Shown here: piece by piece, positions 22,318 through 33,232 of the stretch
How the letters are laid out: each line of letters starts with the position of its first letter
Position numbering within the stretch: position 1 is the first letter of the stretch
Assembly (NCBI GenBank): GCA_023101725.1
Contig: JALJCO010000054.1
Coordinates: 630,501-694,500 of the forward strand
Reading direction: 5' to 3'
Source: Atherinomorus stipes
Lineage: Eukaryota; Chordata; Actinopteri; Atheriniformes; Atherinidae
DNA length: 64,000 bases
Made by a program: the position numbers and the translations under genes
The notes under the pieces: model-generated
Told to the model about the DNA's origin: nothing
The model's database searches: none
The model's input: the letters and a program-made list of their open reading frames with translations, nothing else

Positions 22318-22948
22318 ACTTCAGTGGACCAGCTGCATGGGGATGCAGACTTCATCTTCCAGCAGGACTTGGCACCTGCCCACACTGCCAAAAGTACAAA
22401 ATCCTGGATCAACATCCATGGGATCACCATGCTTGATTGACCCGCAAACTCACCTGACCTGAACCCCATCGAAAATCTGTGGGACATTGTCAAGAGAAAG
22501 CTGAACGGGAAGAGACCAAACAAGAAAAAGCTCAAGGCTGTGACTGAAGCATGTTGGTTTTCAATAACCCATTGAGATATGCCACAAGCTGGTAGCATCC
22601 ATGCCACGCCGGGTTAAGGAAGTCATTCATGCAAAAAGGGCCCCAACCAAGTATTAAGTACAGATGCAAGTTTTTATTTTAGGAGGCCTGACTTTTTTGT
22701 TTTGAAAGTCCTCTTACAATTGATGTCATGCAATATTCAAATTTTTGTAGTTTGAAGTTTGAAGTTTTTGAATTTTAGGTGTTCTTAAGCTGCAAGTCCT
22801 AATCAGCAACATCCAAACAAATAAAATCTTGAAATATATTGATTTGCATACAATATTTCGATACAATATGTGAATTGCACCTTTTAAGCTGAATTACAGA
22901 AATACGTGAACTTTTTCAGGATATTCTCTTTTTTTTGGGTAGTACCTG
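22318..22948 (+). mobile_element. 5'-truncated Tc1-like transposon with transposase relic
   Basis: The + strand encodes the catalytic end of a Tc1 transposase: the second catalytic Asp in FIFQQDLAPAHTAKS and the acidic motif [19 protein letters not shown], ending at VIHAKRAPTKY with an internal frameshift and a stop near 22440 (gat-tga). A 3' untranslated stretch and a right terminus ending AGTACC before TA (22949-22950) follow. The left half, including the DNA-binding domain and left inverted repeat, is missing. Confidence 0.85.
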
Positions 22949-23279
22949 TAAGTGAGTGCGGTCTATAAACAGAAATACAAAGCCATGAGGAACATTTTTT
23001 TCGGCAAATAAAGACATTGAAGATATTAATTAATTATTACGAATAAATCCTATACAGTTAGGACTAAACATGCATATGTGTTCAAGGCTAACAGTTACAG
23101 TAACTGGCATGTAACAGGTCAGCTAGCCTAATAACATAAAAGGGCACATGGTGAATAGAGGAACACTTCTGAATAAGCAAATCAACTAAATAACAGCGCA
23201 GCTGCACACTTCTGCCATAAGTGGGCACTCATGTCTCATCAACAGTCTTTCCAACATGGCTGATCTCACAGTGATAAAG

Positions 23280-23480
23280 AATCCTTCAAAAAATTCCTCG
23301 ATCCAGAAGGTGATCCAGATCAACACCAAAATTTAATGGGTTCGTCCTTGGGCCGAGGCACACAGCTGGAGAAAATTTCAGGTCATTCTGTCCAGAACTT
23401 TTTCTGTAAAATTGCTGACAGACAGACAGACAGAAAAACCAATGCTACCAAAAACATTAACTCCTTTGGGGAGGTAACAA
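23280..23480 (+). mobile_element. retroposon 3' tail (RTE/SINE-type)
   Basis: The order 'gatccagatcaacaccaaaa', a 'cagaactttttctgtaa' block, a short (GACA)n tract, and 'ctttggggaggtaac' matches a widespread fish retroposon 3' tail. The hAT at 23482 inserted at its very end. Exact family not assigned. Confidence 0.45.
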
Positions 23481-23481
23481 T

Positions 23482-24565
23482 TAGGGATGTCCCGATACCG
23501 ATGCCAGTATCGGTACTTGCTCCAATACCGGCCTATTTTGCTGTACTCATACTCGTGAAATACTCGCCCCCAACAGCACCCGATACAGGACGTAACGTGT
23601 CCTCGCTGTGTTTACGCTTCCATACTGGCAGAAAAATACTCTTCAACATGAGTGGCGGCGGCTTTGAGTTTACATCTTTTTTTAAATTAGAAGATACTTT
23701 CCATTCCATCACACGAGGATAGAAAATATATCTGACACAGATCATGTCCCTGGGATACTTTTCAAAACGTTGGCGGACCTTTTTTTCCTCTCTTCCTTCC
23801 ACCGGAGCTGCGGTTCCCCCACATACTGTACATACGTACATATAGTTATGGACATTTCATTCAGGATTACCTTTGTCAGTGGTAAGTTTACTGCAAATTC
23901 TGTTTCCTACGCTTTCCAATTTTATGTTCGTTAGGCTGGAATGAGTTTAAATATGTAAAATTATGACAATGCTGAAATACAACAAACGGCAGCTGCACCA
24001 GAGGCTGTTTATAAGCTTCTAACCACTTATTGTAAGCTTTAATTTCTTTCATTTCATACGGGGTAGTATCTCGCATATACCATGGCCACTTACATAGAAA
24101 TAAATATCAAATCAGTTGTTGTTAGTTTTCTGATCAGAGAAGGGAAGTGAGATGATTGTTGAACGTTATATTACGTGATACAGTTTTATTTCAGAGGGCA
24201 CTGACGGAGCCCAATAAGCCTGCAGGCTGCTTTCACAGTGATGCGCTATCACGGGCGTAATCTGGCGTCTTCAGCCCGGTGTCTCGACCCACACACGAGC
24301 TCCGGAGACTGTGGGTCGAATAATCATTGCCCGCAACAAATAAACCTGCATCACACCTGAGCATGCAGAGATGCTTCTCTTTAATTTAACAAATAACCAA
24401 ACCTAAAAAAAGAAAAGAAAAGAAGAGAAAAGAAACGTCTGTCACTTATTTCACTTATTCCCATTAATTAGGTACTCGGATCGGTACTTGGTATCGGCAA
24501 GAACTCAAATGCAAGTACTCGTACTTGTACTTGGTTGGCAAAAAGGTGGTATCGGGACATCCCTA
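23482..24565. mobile_element. non-autonomous hAT element, perfect 8-bp TSD
   Basis: Termini TAGGGATGTCCCGATACC and its exact reverse complement bound a 1084-bp element. An 8-bp duplication GTAACAAT (23474-23481, 24566-24573) is perfect. Subterminal regions are dense in TATCGG, GTACT and their complements, the sub-terminal repeats typical of hAT. No hAT transposase frame is present, so it relies on an autonomous relative. It differs in sequence from the hAT at 7948-9091 beyond the first bases and represents another family. Confidence 0.95.
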
Positions 24566-24802
24566 GTAACAATCTATGTTCAACGTGACAAACTGCTAGA
24601 CACACGCCCGCCATTGACTTTGCACGTAAACCTGATGCAAATCGCGCTTTTGTGTACGCAGCGTAAATGTCCTTTTCATATTACATTGCATCATCTCATT
24701 TATTATTTGATAAGGTTTTAACTGTTAAAATGAGGTGGATTTGATTTTGTTATTAAATTTAAATTAAACCAAAAACAACATCAACTTATTCAATACAGTT
24801 TT

Positions 24803-26314
24803 AAAGGATAACTTTCTTTTTTTTCAACCTGGACCTTTTCCCTAGGAGTATATACGGGCATTTACTCACCCATAAAGTTTCTGCATCACTTCGTGTCCTT
24901 CGGAAGATATTACGTTGGGTCGCCCTTCGATGTACATCAGTAAAATGGCAGAGACGGGGCAGCCACTATATACAGTAAGACATTATCTGCAGTAAAACTC
25001 CTTGATTTCATCAATGCTTTAAGTAGAATAAACGAACAAATGAGTACTATGGGGGATTATCATGCTTCCGTGTTTCGAACTTCCGGTTTGAAACACTTAG
25101 ACGGCCCACTTCCGGCCCAGTTCAATGTCCCTGCTTTACTTCGTAGATAACGTGAATAAACGCCAACCCTACTTAAATTTTCACGGATTCCAGACTGAAG
25201 TGATACTAAAGAAGAAGTGGATCAAAGCGATTCTCCAGAGTGAAGGGCCGAACTTTATAATAAAACAACGTAGCATGTTTGTTTGCAGCCGGTGGGGCAC
25301 AACACCGGCATGCTAGCATTAGCCAGCTAACGTTTACCGACGTGCTTAACTTTGTGCATCTTAAAACACACATACATCTGAAAATCGGGTCTGTACCCCC
25401 CCCCCGGCAGTCTGCACAGTCGTGTTGGCAGGCTAGCATTAGCCAGCTCGATGACGTGCCTAACTTTGTACGGCTGAAAACACACAAGCATCTGAAAGCG
25501 TCTCCTTTCTTGGCAGTCCTCAGTTGTTCTACTGGAAACGGGGGGGTACAGACCCGATTTTCAGATGTATGTGTTTTAAGACGCACAAAGTTAAGCACGT
25601 CAGTAAACGCTAGCTGGCTAATGCTAGCACGCTGTGAAGTGCTGGTGTCGTGCGGTGTTGTGCCCCACCGGCGACAAACAAACGTGTGTTTTGTTATAAA
25701 GTTCGGCCCTTCACCGCGGCGAATCGATCGCTTTGATCCAGCTTTTGATCCAGTATCACTTCAGTCTGGAATGAAAACTTAAGTATGTTTGGAGTCTATA
25801 CGATTTAAACAGTATAACAGAGCAGGAACGGCTGTTGCTAAAATGGCCCAGAAGAGGAAATGCCCAAACACCGGGAAGTTCCGGTAAGCGTGATAATCCC
25901 CTATTGTCCTGTGAGTTCAGAGTTTCTAAAATTGTGTTTTTGTTGTTGTCTGGGTAGCGAGCTGTTCTTCTCAGCTGTACTACAGAAACGCACCTTGTGA
26001 GCACGCGGCCCCGAAAAGTGTGTACAACAACCTGATAACTAACGGAAAGCTAAATCTGGACTCACGGGACAATAGTACTTGTTCGTTCATTCATTCTACT
26101 TAAAGTATTGATAAAAATAAAGGAGTTTTACTGCAGATAATGCCTAATATAGTGACTGCCCCGTCTCTGCCATGATATGGATGTACACCGAAAGGCGACT
26201 CAACGTAATGTCTTTCGAGGGACTCAAAGTGATGCAGAAATTTTACCTGTGAGTAAATACACATATACACTCCTAGAAATAAGGTCCAGGTTAAAAAAAA
26301 GAAAGTTATCCTTT
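24803..26314. mobile_element. foldback MITE split by a THAP element
   Basis: The left arm starts AAAGGATAACTTTC and the right arm ends with its complement. The arms stay inverted for roughly 250 bp through blocks such as ACCTGGACC, GATGCAGAAA, ACGTAATGTC, GGAGTTTTACTGCAGATAAT and AACGAACAA. The THAP element at 25051-25902 interrupts the left arm. The flanks TTAA and TTGA hint at a TTAA target but are not identical. Excluding the THAP insert it is about 660 bp and non-coding. Confidence 0.85.
25051..25902. mobile_element. THAP foldback DNA transposon, copy 3
   Basis: Termini GGGGGATTATCA and GTGATAATCCCCT lie between AT dinucleotides (25049-25050, 25903-25904). The opposite arm of the host foldback preserves the unoccupied site, GTACTATTGTCC, with a single AT, which proves both the boundaries and the 2-bp duplication. 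Both arms carry decayed THAP exon sequence (for example LNFHGFQTE on the + strand near 25165-25190). The reading frame lacks the second zinc Cys and is interrupted. Confidence 0.92.
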
Positions 26315-26329
26315 GATATCTGAATGGGC

Positions 26330-26390
26330 CCCGGACCACTTTGTACTGGAAAAGTTGGGCCCCAAGGTAAAAAAGGTTCAGAACCCCTGA
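26330..26390. mobile_element. hAT-MITE end fragment
   Basis: The end ggttcagaacccctg with the preceding ggggccc-rich block resembles the right end of common CAGGGGTTC-type fish MITEs. No matching left end was seen, so this is a fragment. Confidence 0.35.
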
Positions 26391-27540
26391 CCTATGACCT
26401 CAACCTCATTTTTTTTCCCCTTTTTAAGGTCCTGTAAAATTCTCAGACCCCTGAGCTAGAAGATGGAGAGCAAATATATGGTTAAAAAATGTTTACTGTA
26501 AATGCAAGAATAAAATAGAAACAAATAAATTAATGTTAATTACTCTGCAGAATATTAAGGTCACAATACAGTGCAGAAGTGTAGACAGTTTTATCTGATT
26601 TTGTCAAATAAACAGTCTCAAAAGTGTTGGTTTTTTTGTAACAACACTCTAATTACCCAGACTCTGATATTTTAAAAGGTGCCACGGCATCTTTCACCCC
26701 CGCACACAGATATGACAGTTGCTCTGCTTAAGTCGCTTAAGCACTTCGCCTTTGATCTTGCTTTCTGTTAGGGTTAATTAAAGCCATAAAAGGAAAGATA
26801 CTGCATCTTTGACATTATTGGTAAGGAAATCTAAGCTCACGAAAATATGACATAACTGCTTTAAAGATGAGTTTCCTTTTAAGTTCCAAGAACCTCGATA
26901 TTCCATGAACAAATTTCCAGTGTAGCAGAAATTAATGGTCTTCAACTACTGTTTCTATTTGTTTTCATACTGTGGCTACCGCCCTGAGGAAATCAGTAAA
27001 ATCAGTTCACTGATGTATCAAAAGACCCAAACTCCTAGAGAGAGGTTGAACTCTTTTCAAAGCTGCCCAGTGAAAGTTGCTCTCAGTGGGCAAGCTGGAT
27101 TTCTCCTCAGGAGAAAGAGATGGTTGTCTCTGAGCAGCTGCATCTTGAAGGGTGAAAGCTCAGATTTCTGTGTGTTTACTGATCAAACAGTGGCTCTGAA
27201 TATGTTTAGAGTCTATGATTGGCATCCTGGAAGGGTTTACAGTGTGGACTGTATGGTCCACATCATGAACATCAAAGCTCACACAGGCTTTGATAGAGAA
27301 ACCCGAAAGAGAGCCTTTATGAAAAGAGTCCAGTTTTGATTGTTTTTTCTTCTTTCAAAAATGCACCTCTTTTCACTCCTTTAGAATTTGATTATCAGGA
27401 TTTACTGGAATACCAAAGTCTGAGCAAAAAGGTACTTGCCAGAAAAGCTGGACTGAGATAGGTCAACTAACTGCTGACCTAAGCAAACATTGACAAAAAG
27501 ATATGCTGGTATGCTGGTATAAGGTTGGCTGTGACAGTTA
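26391..27540. other. AT-rich sequence, no gene recognised
   Basis: The 134-codon frame at 26935-27339 has no domain, signal peptide or repeat that I recognise, and no splice or promoter context that would make it convincing. A T run lies at about 27563-27580, just downstream. Confidence 0.35.
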
Positions 27541-27625
27541 GGGATTCAATGAATGGTGGCATTTTTTTTTTTTTTTTTTGACCTTTGGTTGGATGGCAAG
27601 TAAAAAATTCCCCATTGGTGGCAAT

Positions 27626-28783
27626 AGGGGATTATCACGCTTCCGCGTTCCGGTTTCTGGAAGTTGAAACATCTGAAGCTTCCTCTTCCGGGCCAGGAAT
27701 GGCTCAATCCAAGTCTCGATGTTGCTGCTCTGTTCCATTGTGTACATCTAATAAACAACGCCAGCCGTACCTAAGTTTTCATGGATTCCCGACTGAAAAG
27801 ACACTAAGGAAGAAGTGGATGAATGCGATTTGTCGGAGTAAAGGACCGAAATTTAAAATAAAACAAGGTTGCACGTATGTCTGTAGTCGGCACTTCAATG
27901 ATGCAGACTACACTACAGCTAGCGTTAGCAAGCTCGCGTTAGCTGACGTTACCAACTTTTCGCTTGTGAAAACATACAAGCGTCTGAAAACTGGGTCTGT
28001 ACCCTCCCGTTTCCAGTGGAACAACTGGGGACTGCCAAAAAAAGGAGACGCTTTCAGATGCTTGTGTGTTTTCAGCCGCACAAAGTTAGGCACGTCATCA
28101 AGCTGGCTAATGCTAACCTGCCAACACGACTGTGCAGACTGCCGGCTACAAACAAACGTGTGTCGTTTTATTATAAAGTTCGGTCCTTCACCGCGGCGAA
28201 TCGGTCGTTTTGATCCACTTCTTCCTTAGCATCACTTCAGTCTGGAATGAAAACTTGGCATTGGCGTTTATCCGATTTACAAAGTTTAACAGAGTAGTAG
28301 CTGACGGACTACTGTTAGCAGGCTAGCATTAGCCAGCTCGATAACGTGCCTAACTTTGTGCGGCTGAAAACACACAAGCATCTGAAAGCGTCTCCTTTCT
28401 TGGCAGTCCCCAGTTGTTTCACTGGAAACGGGGAGGTACAGACCCGATTTTCAGATGTTTGTGTGTTTTAAGACGCACAATGTTAAGCACGTCAGTAAAC
28501 GCTAGCTGGCTAATGCTAGCATGCTGTGAAGTGCCGGTGTTGTGCCCCACCGGCGACAAACAAATGTGTGTTTTATTATGAAGTTCGGCCCTTCACCGCG
28601 GCGAATCGATCGCTTTGATCCACTTCTTCCTTAGTATCACTTTAGTCTAGAATGAAAACTTAAGTATGTTTGGAGTTTCTCCGATTTAAACAGTATAACA
28701 GAGCAGGAACGGCTGTTGTTAACATGGCCCGGAAGAGGAAATGTCCAAATACCGGGAACTTCCGGTAAGCGTGATAATCCCCT
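27626..28783. mobile_element. THAP foldback DNA transposon, copy 4 (best preserved THAP)
   Basis: AT (27624-27625 and 28784-28785) flanks AGGGGATTATCACGC and its complement. The left arm carries an uninterrupted THAP exon on the + strand; the right arm carries decayed inverted copies of arm sequence, and an additional internal inverted segment lies at about 28030-28330. Much of this right part corresponds, inverted, to copy 1 at 66-731. The right AT is shared with the hairpin MITE starting at 28786, so this element inserted exactly at the edge of that MITE. Confidence 0.92.
27699..28229 (+). CDS. THAP-domain protein encoded in a transposon arm
   Basis: A 176-codon frame from ATG 27699 encodes a full-length THAP zinc finger. 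Zinc ligands are C10, C15, C62 and H65 (spacing CX4C...CX2H with 46 residues between), with family residues P31, W40 and F66 and the C-terminal SVPSRF at 100-105, equivalent to the AVPxxF motif. THAP domains bind DNA and serve as transposase targeting modules, for example in P elements. The C-terminal ~70 residues come from read-through into the inverted arm and have no domain. The frame is open further upstream, but this ATG starts just before the domain as usual. Sister copies have lost the second Cys. Expression is unproven. Confidence 0.7.
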   Translation: MAQSKSRCCCSVPLCTSNKQRQPYLSFHGFPTEKTLRKKWMNAICRSKGPKFKIKQGCTYVCSRHFNDADYTTASVSKLALADVTNFSLVKTYKRLKTGSVPSRFQWNNWGLPKKGDAFRCLCVFSRTKLGTSSSWLMLTCQHDCADCRLQTNVCRFIIKFGPSPRRIGRFDPLLP

Positions 28784-28785
28784 AT

Positions 28786-28996
28786 AGGCTTTATGCACAG
28801 CTCCAGTATTTCCTGAACTTAATACTGCACCTTTGTTTCCTGTCTTTCATGATTGGATGAACTGATTAATCCAGGTGTGTCTTGCCATTTGCTGAGGTCA
28901 GACACACCTGGATTAATCAGTTCATCCAATCATGAAAGACAGGAAACAAAGGTGCAGTATTAAATTCAGAAAGTACTGGAGCTGTGCATAAAGCCT
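28786..28996. mobile_element. 211-bp hairpin MITE
   Basis: Two 97-base arms are inverted with 94 of 97 matches, separated by a 17-base loop around 'gccatttgctgagg'. Ends are AGGCTTTATGCACAGC and its complement, each bordered by AT. The structure can fold into one long near-perfect stem as RNA or extrude as a cruciform. No coding capacity. The left flank is shared with the THAP element that landed against it. Confidence 0.92.
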
Positions 28997-29109
28997 ATTA
29001 CAAGAAGAAAATCTTTGCATTTAAAAAGCCAGTTAGGATAGTTTAGGTACCTGATTAAAATAGATCATGTGTGCATTCCTTTGAAAGTTTTCCATACATA
29101 CATAGCTCT

Positions 29110-29289
29110 GAGGGGGCCTGGAGTACACCCAGAAAATGCTGGAGGGATTTCATTCATCTCAGCTGACCAAGGAATACTACAGGATCCTACAGGAAAAATG
29201 CGTATGGAAGCCAGCGCTGCCATAACTTAGTTTGACACTGTGATGAACCTTAAATAAACTAAAGTGGATGGATGGATGGATGGATGGAT
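29110..29289 (+). mobile_element. probable Rex3/RTE 3' end with (GATG)n tail
   Basis: A diverged sequence with a 'gggcctggagtacacccaga...ctggaggga' pattern leads to AATAAACTAAAGTG and then (GATG)n at 29266-29289. Rex3 LINEs of fish end in GATG repeats after a similar C-terminal stretch. The coding part is too decayed to read. A simple microsatellite preceded by unrelated sequence is the alternative. Confidence 0.45.
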
Positions 29290-29984
29290 AAAGTTCACAG
29301 CCATAAAGAGTAAAGATATCATTATGGATCTCATTCGCAATTTATTTCTGTGTGTGCGTGTGTGTTTCACCCCCTCATAATAAGACAAACAGCACGACAA
29401 ATTTATGCATGTGGAACAATAACACTGAATGGTAAAAACACACAGGCCTTCCCTCACACTCCATCCTGCACACATTTTCCATGTGCCAAATATCTGAGGC
29501 AGAGCAGCCTGAAAATGTAAAAGTCGAAAAAAAAAATTTCAAATATTTACTTTGAATCTCTTTTTAGTAGGAGAGTAAGCTTACCATCAGTATGGCAGTT
29601 TCTTTCCTGGGACACTGAGCTAGTAGCCTGGCACACCAGCCTGCCCAAGCAATGTATAAAATACATGGCTAGTCAGTCTGGGTTCCCTCCATTGAAAAGT
29701 GATCTTCACACCTGCAGGATACCGGACCAATCACAGTGCGGGAGGCAGGACTTTACGTCACGTCTTTTTCAGCGACTCGGTTCTCTAACCATAAACAGTC
29801 ATAATGGCGGCTGCAGAGGAGCATCAATATAATGATGCTTTTTCTGATGTCTAAAATAAGCTGTACATGTTCTTAAAACCAGTGATTCTTCAACATGAGG
29901 CCGCGGCCCAAGCACGGGCCTCGAGCGCCACCTAGAGTCCACTTGTGAACTGTATCTGGTACCTACAAGTAAAATTTCTGCATA

Positions 29985-30195
29985 CAGGGGTACACACATC
30001 CAGTTCTCAAGAGCTTCTATCCTGCAACTTTTAGAGTACCCCTTCTCCAGCACACCTGAATGAAATGACTGAATCGCCTCGTGCATGTCATTCAGCTCTG
30101 CAGAAGCCTGGTAACGAGCCATTTATTTGCTTGGAGAAGGGATGTTCTAAAAGATGCAGGATGTAGCTCTTGAGGACTGGATGTGTGGGCCCCGA
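29985..30195. mobile_element. hAT-type MITE
   Basis: The left end CAGGGGTACACACATCCAG and the right end (complement CGGGGCCCACACATCCAG) are inverted, and inner words TCTCAAGAGCT/AGCTCTTGAGGA and CCTGCAACTTTTAGAG/TCTAAAAGATGCAGG mirror each other. Possible partial duplication GCATA outside both ends. Same general family style as 19912-20116. Confidence 0.75.
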
Positions 30196-31975
30196 AGCAT
30201 ATAGTCTTAGCAATCTGAATTTCAATTAGGGAAGCAAATGAGTTAAGTAAGGAAGAACTGAACTCCAACTGAAAGCTTTAAGGAGATGGCTTAGGCTTCA
30301 TTAAGAATGGCTGGCTCTTCAAAAACAACATTAAAATCAGCATGTATTTATGAAGCTACTGAGATGAATTCCTTATCTGGAAAGCTGCGGGGCTTCCAGT
30401 GCCCATGGCCAAAAATGTCCAGCAATACAGTGTGGCTCATTTAGAAATGATCCCGAAGCTTTCAAGAGTTTGCGCACGTCCAGTAGCACTCTGCAGGTGC
30501 TTCACTTAATATTTTCTTAGTAATTAATGGGATGATGCTAAAAGACTCGAAATGGGGTTCTTTGTCAGGCAGTGGTGGTTATGTAAGGAAAAAACTGAAA
30601 AATCGTGCACATCCCAAGAAAAATCTGAAGTCTGAAGAAGGGCTGTGCCCGAAACATCATTTTGGTGAAATAAATTAGCTGTGGGAGCTACACCCAGTGA
30701 CTTTCAAACAGTTTATTACCTGATTTCCCGAGCTCCCAAGCAAGAAAAACCATCAAAACAACTCCAAAACTTATACTTCATTCTTTACTATGACAGTGCT
30801 AAGAAATCAATATAACTTTTCTAACTAATCAAGCAAGCTGAAATTAGGATGGTCAGCTCCTGCCAGGCTGACAACCAGTCAAGTGAAGAATGTGTTTGTC
30901 AAGGCAGATATCTACAGTCAGTCCATGTTCACTCAGATGTCAAATACTGCATGTTAAAAGCTCAAACTGCCATCCTCTCCCCACTTCACAAACCTCATGT
31001 GTGCTGCATTATTCATACCACTTACACGGACAGCTGTATGAGAAGCAGATCTTCACTTTTTACCATTCTGTTGTATGCAACAGCAGTAGACATTTTCATC
31101 TTTGTCTTGCACCATGCCAGCTGCTGAGGTTTATATTCATATGGAATAAGAGGTGCAAGCTTGTAACGAATATAACAGCCTGATTGTATGCTGCATACTT
31201 TAGACTCAAAAGTCAGGCAATCAGTGCCCATCACTGGTTTCCCAAGAGGTGTTGATGCTTTGAGTCCAGCATGCAATAGCCTAGAGTGATGCTTTTTACT
31301 GTTAAGAAGTAACACCAACTACTGAACTATGTTATAAACATGTACAACTCATTTAGAAAACAATTACATGCAAATGAAGGGAAGCAAAAAATTAGTTTAG
31401 TTTAGTAAAGTTTTTTTTTTTTAAACAAAAAAAGAAAAGACAAGGCAAGAGGAAAAATGTTGAGAAAAAAAAATACTTTAAATCCTTGTGGTACAAAACG
31501 GTGATTAAATCAATGTGAAAGCTTGCTAAGTTAAAGCTGTCAATTGATCATTTCTAATCTGAGTAGATAGGATAGCTGCAGATGAATTACGATTAATCGC
31601 ATTTCAAAATATAAAAACTGAGTTTGCGGTCTGCCAGAAGGGGTTTGTGTTGGTCCTATGATAGGCTGACGACCATTCCAGGGTGTACCCTGCCTCTCGT
31701 CTGATACATATAAGTGCTGGGCAACAATTTGAACGCATGAAAATTCACTAAGATGTATATTCAGAAGACCTACCAAGCATGGAGCATGGCAAATAAGCTG
31801 CTTTTCTTTGAGTTGAGTCTTCTTCATTGATGAGTCTTTCTCATCTAAACATATGGAAATGAGATGAAAATCACACTTTTTCAAAAAAAAAAAAAAAATA
31901 ATAATGTAATTGCAGAGGATGTATGTTGAAGGAAGACCAGAGATTGCACGGCTTTTAAGCAGAAACATCTGTAAC
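30196..31975. other. AT-rich sequence with a few repeat fragments
   Basis: No gene recognised. A short stretch at 30638-30670 (ctgaagaagg...gaaac) resembles a motif common at the ends of fish Penelope-like and other retroelements, but no coding part was found. A short fragment of the family seen at 7215-7325 lies inverted at 31630-31720. Poly-A tracts occur near 31410-31440 and 31877-31892. Confidence 0.35.
31630..31720 (-). mobile_element. common teleost interspersed-repeat fragment (inverted)
   Basis: 'ctatgataggctgacgacc' followed by 'ccagggtgtaccctgcctct' is the complement of the motif described at 7215-7325. A short, isolated fragment. Confidence 0.5.
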
Positions 31976-32058
31976 ATTTCAAAACACCAACTCTCAATGT
32001 TACAACATGGCTAAATGTCGTCGGTTGTTACCGTCCACCTTCTGCTGATCACGGTGCC

Positions 32059-32352
32059 TTGTCTTCCTTAGTAGAGTCCATAACAGAGTTAAACGTTAGG
32101 GAATTGGTTGTTTTAGGGGATCTTAACTCAAATTGGCTGCTTCCAGTATCTGATGATCTTAAAGCCTACTGTGACTCTCTAAACTTGTTCCAGATTGTTG
32201 ATGGTCCAACACGTCCAAACTCTAAATGCCCTGAAAACTCCTCTCTGATTGACTTAATTTTAACTAATGCCCTTCACAAGTATCCATCTGTCACAATATT
32301 TGCAAATAACATCAGTGACCATTGTGTCATTGCAACTGTAAGAGACTCATAA
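32059..32352 (+). pseudogene. LINE endonuclease C-terminal fragment
   Basis: Encodes ELVVLGDLNSNW, equivalent to the GDFN block of APE-type endonucleases, and ends with the conserved SLIDLILTN and ISDHCVIATV (SDH catalytic His) blocks. The upstream half of the domain with the first catalytic residues is absent. Confidence 0.85.
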
Positions 32353-32555
32353 GTCCCCAAAACTAAACCATGTATAATATCTAAAAGAGACATGAAACAT
32401 TTTTCAGAGCAAGGGTTCTTTCATGACCTCTTTCATTATGACTGGGACAAAATTGAACTCATCTCTGATGTAGACTGTGCCTTGGATTTTTTTTTTTTTT
32501 TTATCAGGGTTTTCTTAGCATCATAAATAAGCATGCACCCATTAAGAAGTTCAGA

Positions 32556-33123
32556 GTGAAAGGCAGAAATAATGCTTGGTTCACTCCGCAGCTCAGTAGT
32601 CTTCTTTACAAACGTAATTTGGCATGGGCAAGAGCAAGACAATCTAACCAGAACTCTGACTGGTTGGTTTTTAGGCAACTTAGAAACACAATTACCTCAA
32701 GAGTGAGAAAAGCGAAAGCAAATTTCTTTCTTACTCAAACCTCGAACAACCTAAATGATCCTAGAAAATTCTGGAAAACAATCAATTCCTTGTCCGATAA
32801 AAATAAAAAGTCTGAGCTCCCTCCCTGTGTAGATAATGGCTCCAAAAAGGTTACAGACAAGATGGAAATGCTTGACTGTTTTAATAAACATTTAATAGCT
32901 TCAGGCTCTTTATTGGAGTCCTTTTCCCCTAATACCCATAATGTCCTTTCACCTCCGCCAGCTTTTCAGGACTCATCAAGACCACCTTTTAATTTTAAAC
33001 CTATTTTAATCTCTGAGGTACATAGATACCTGAAACTTTTAGATATCTCTAAAGCAGCTGGTCCAGATCATTTGGAGCCCTACTGCTTAAAACTTGCAGC
33101 TGATTTTATTGCTCAGCCATTAA
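32556..33123 (+). pseudogene. LINE linker and start of reverse transcriptase
   Basis: Encodes the linker between endonuclease and RT (WFTPQLSSLLYKRNLAWARA, then RKFWKTINSLSDKNKK) and the first RT block, SKAAGPDHLEPYCLKLAADF. It is cut at 33123 by a short insertion, after which the sequence resumes in another frame at about 33212. Confidence 0.88.
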
Positions 33124-33204
33124 TGGTAAATGGTAAATGGACTGTACTTATATAGCGCTTTTCCAGTCATACTAACCGCTCAAAGCGCTTTACACTACAG
33201 CCGC
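33124..33204. mobile_element. 81-bp short repeat inserted in the LINE, 7-bp TSD
   Basis: The insert begins TGGTAAATGGTAAATGG, contains 'cttatatagcgcttttcca' and 'ctcaaagcgctttaca', and is flanked by CCATTAA on both sides (33117-33123, 33205-33211). Removing it and one duplicate restores continuous LINE sequence. The motif is common in fish genomes. Confidence 0.8.
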
Positions 33205-33232
33205 CCATTAACATGCATTTTTAATCTTTGCC

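Noticed and set aside
25279..25782. 167-codon open frame as a gene
   Set aside because: It runs across the middle and right arm of a THAP foldback in a non-THAP frame; repeated arm words produce the open frame.
26935..27339. 134-codon + strand open frame as a host gene
   Set aside because: No domain, no codon-level or splice context and no similarity I recognise; length is attainable by chance in 64 kb.
30640..30680. Hammerhead-ribozyme-like core CTGAAGA...GAAAC
   Set aside because: An extra A breaks the junction with stem II, and no valid stem III with a UH cleavage site follows; kept only as a retroelement-like motif.
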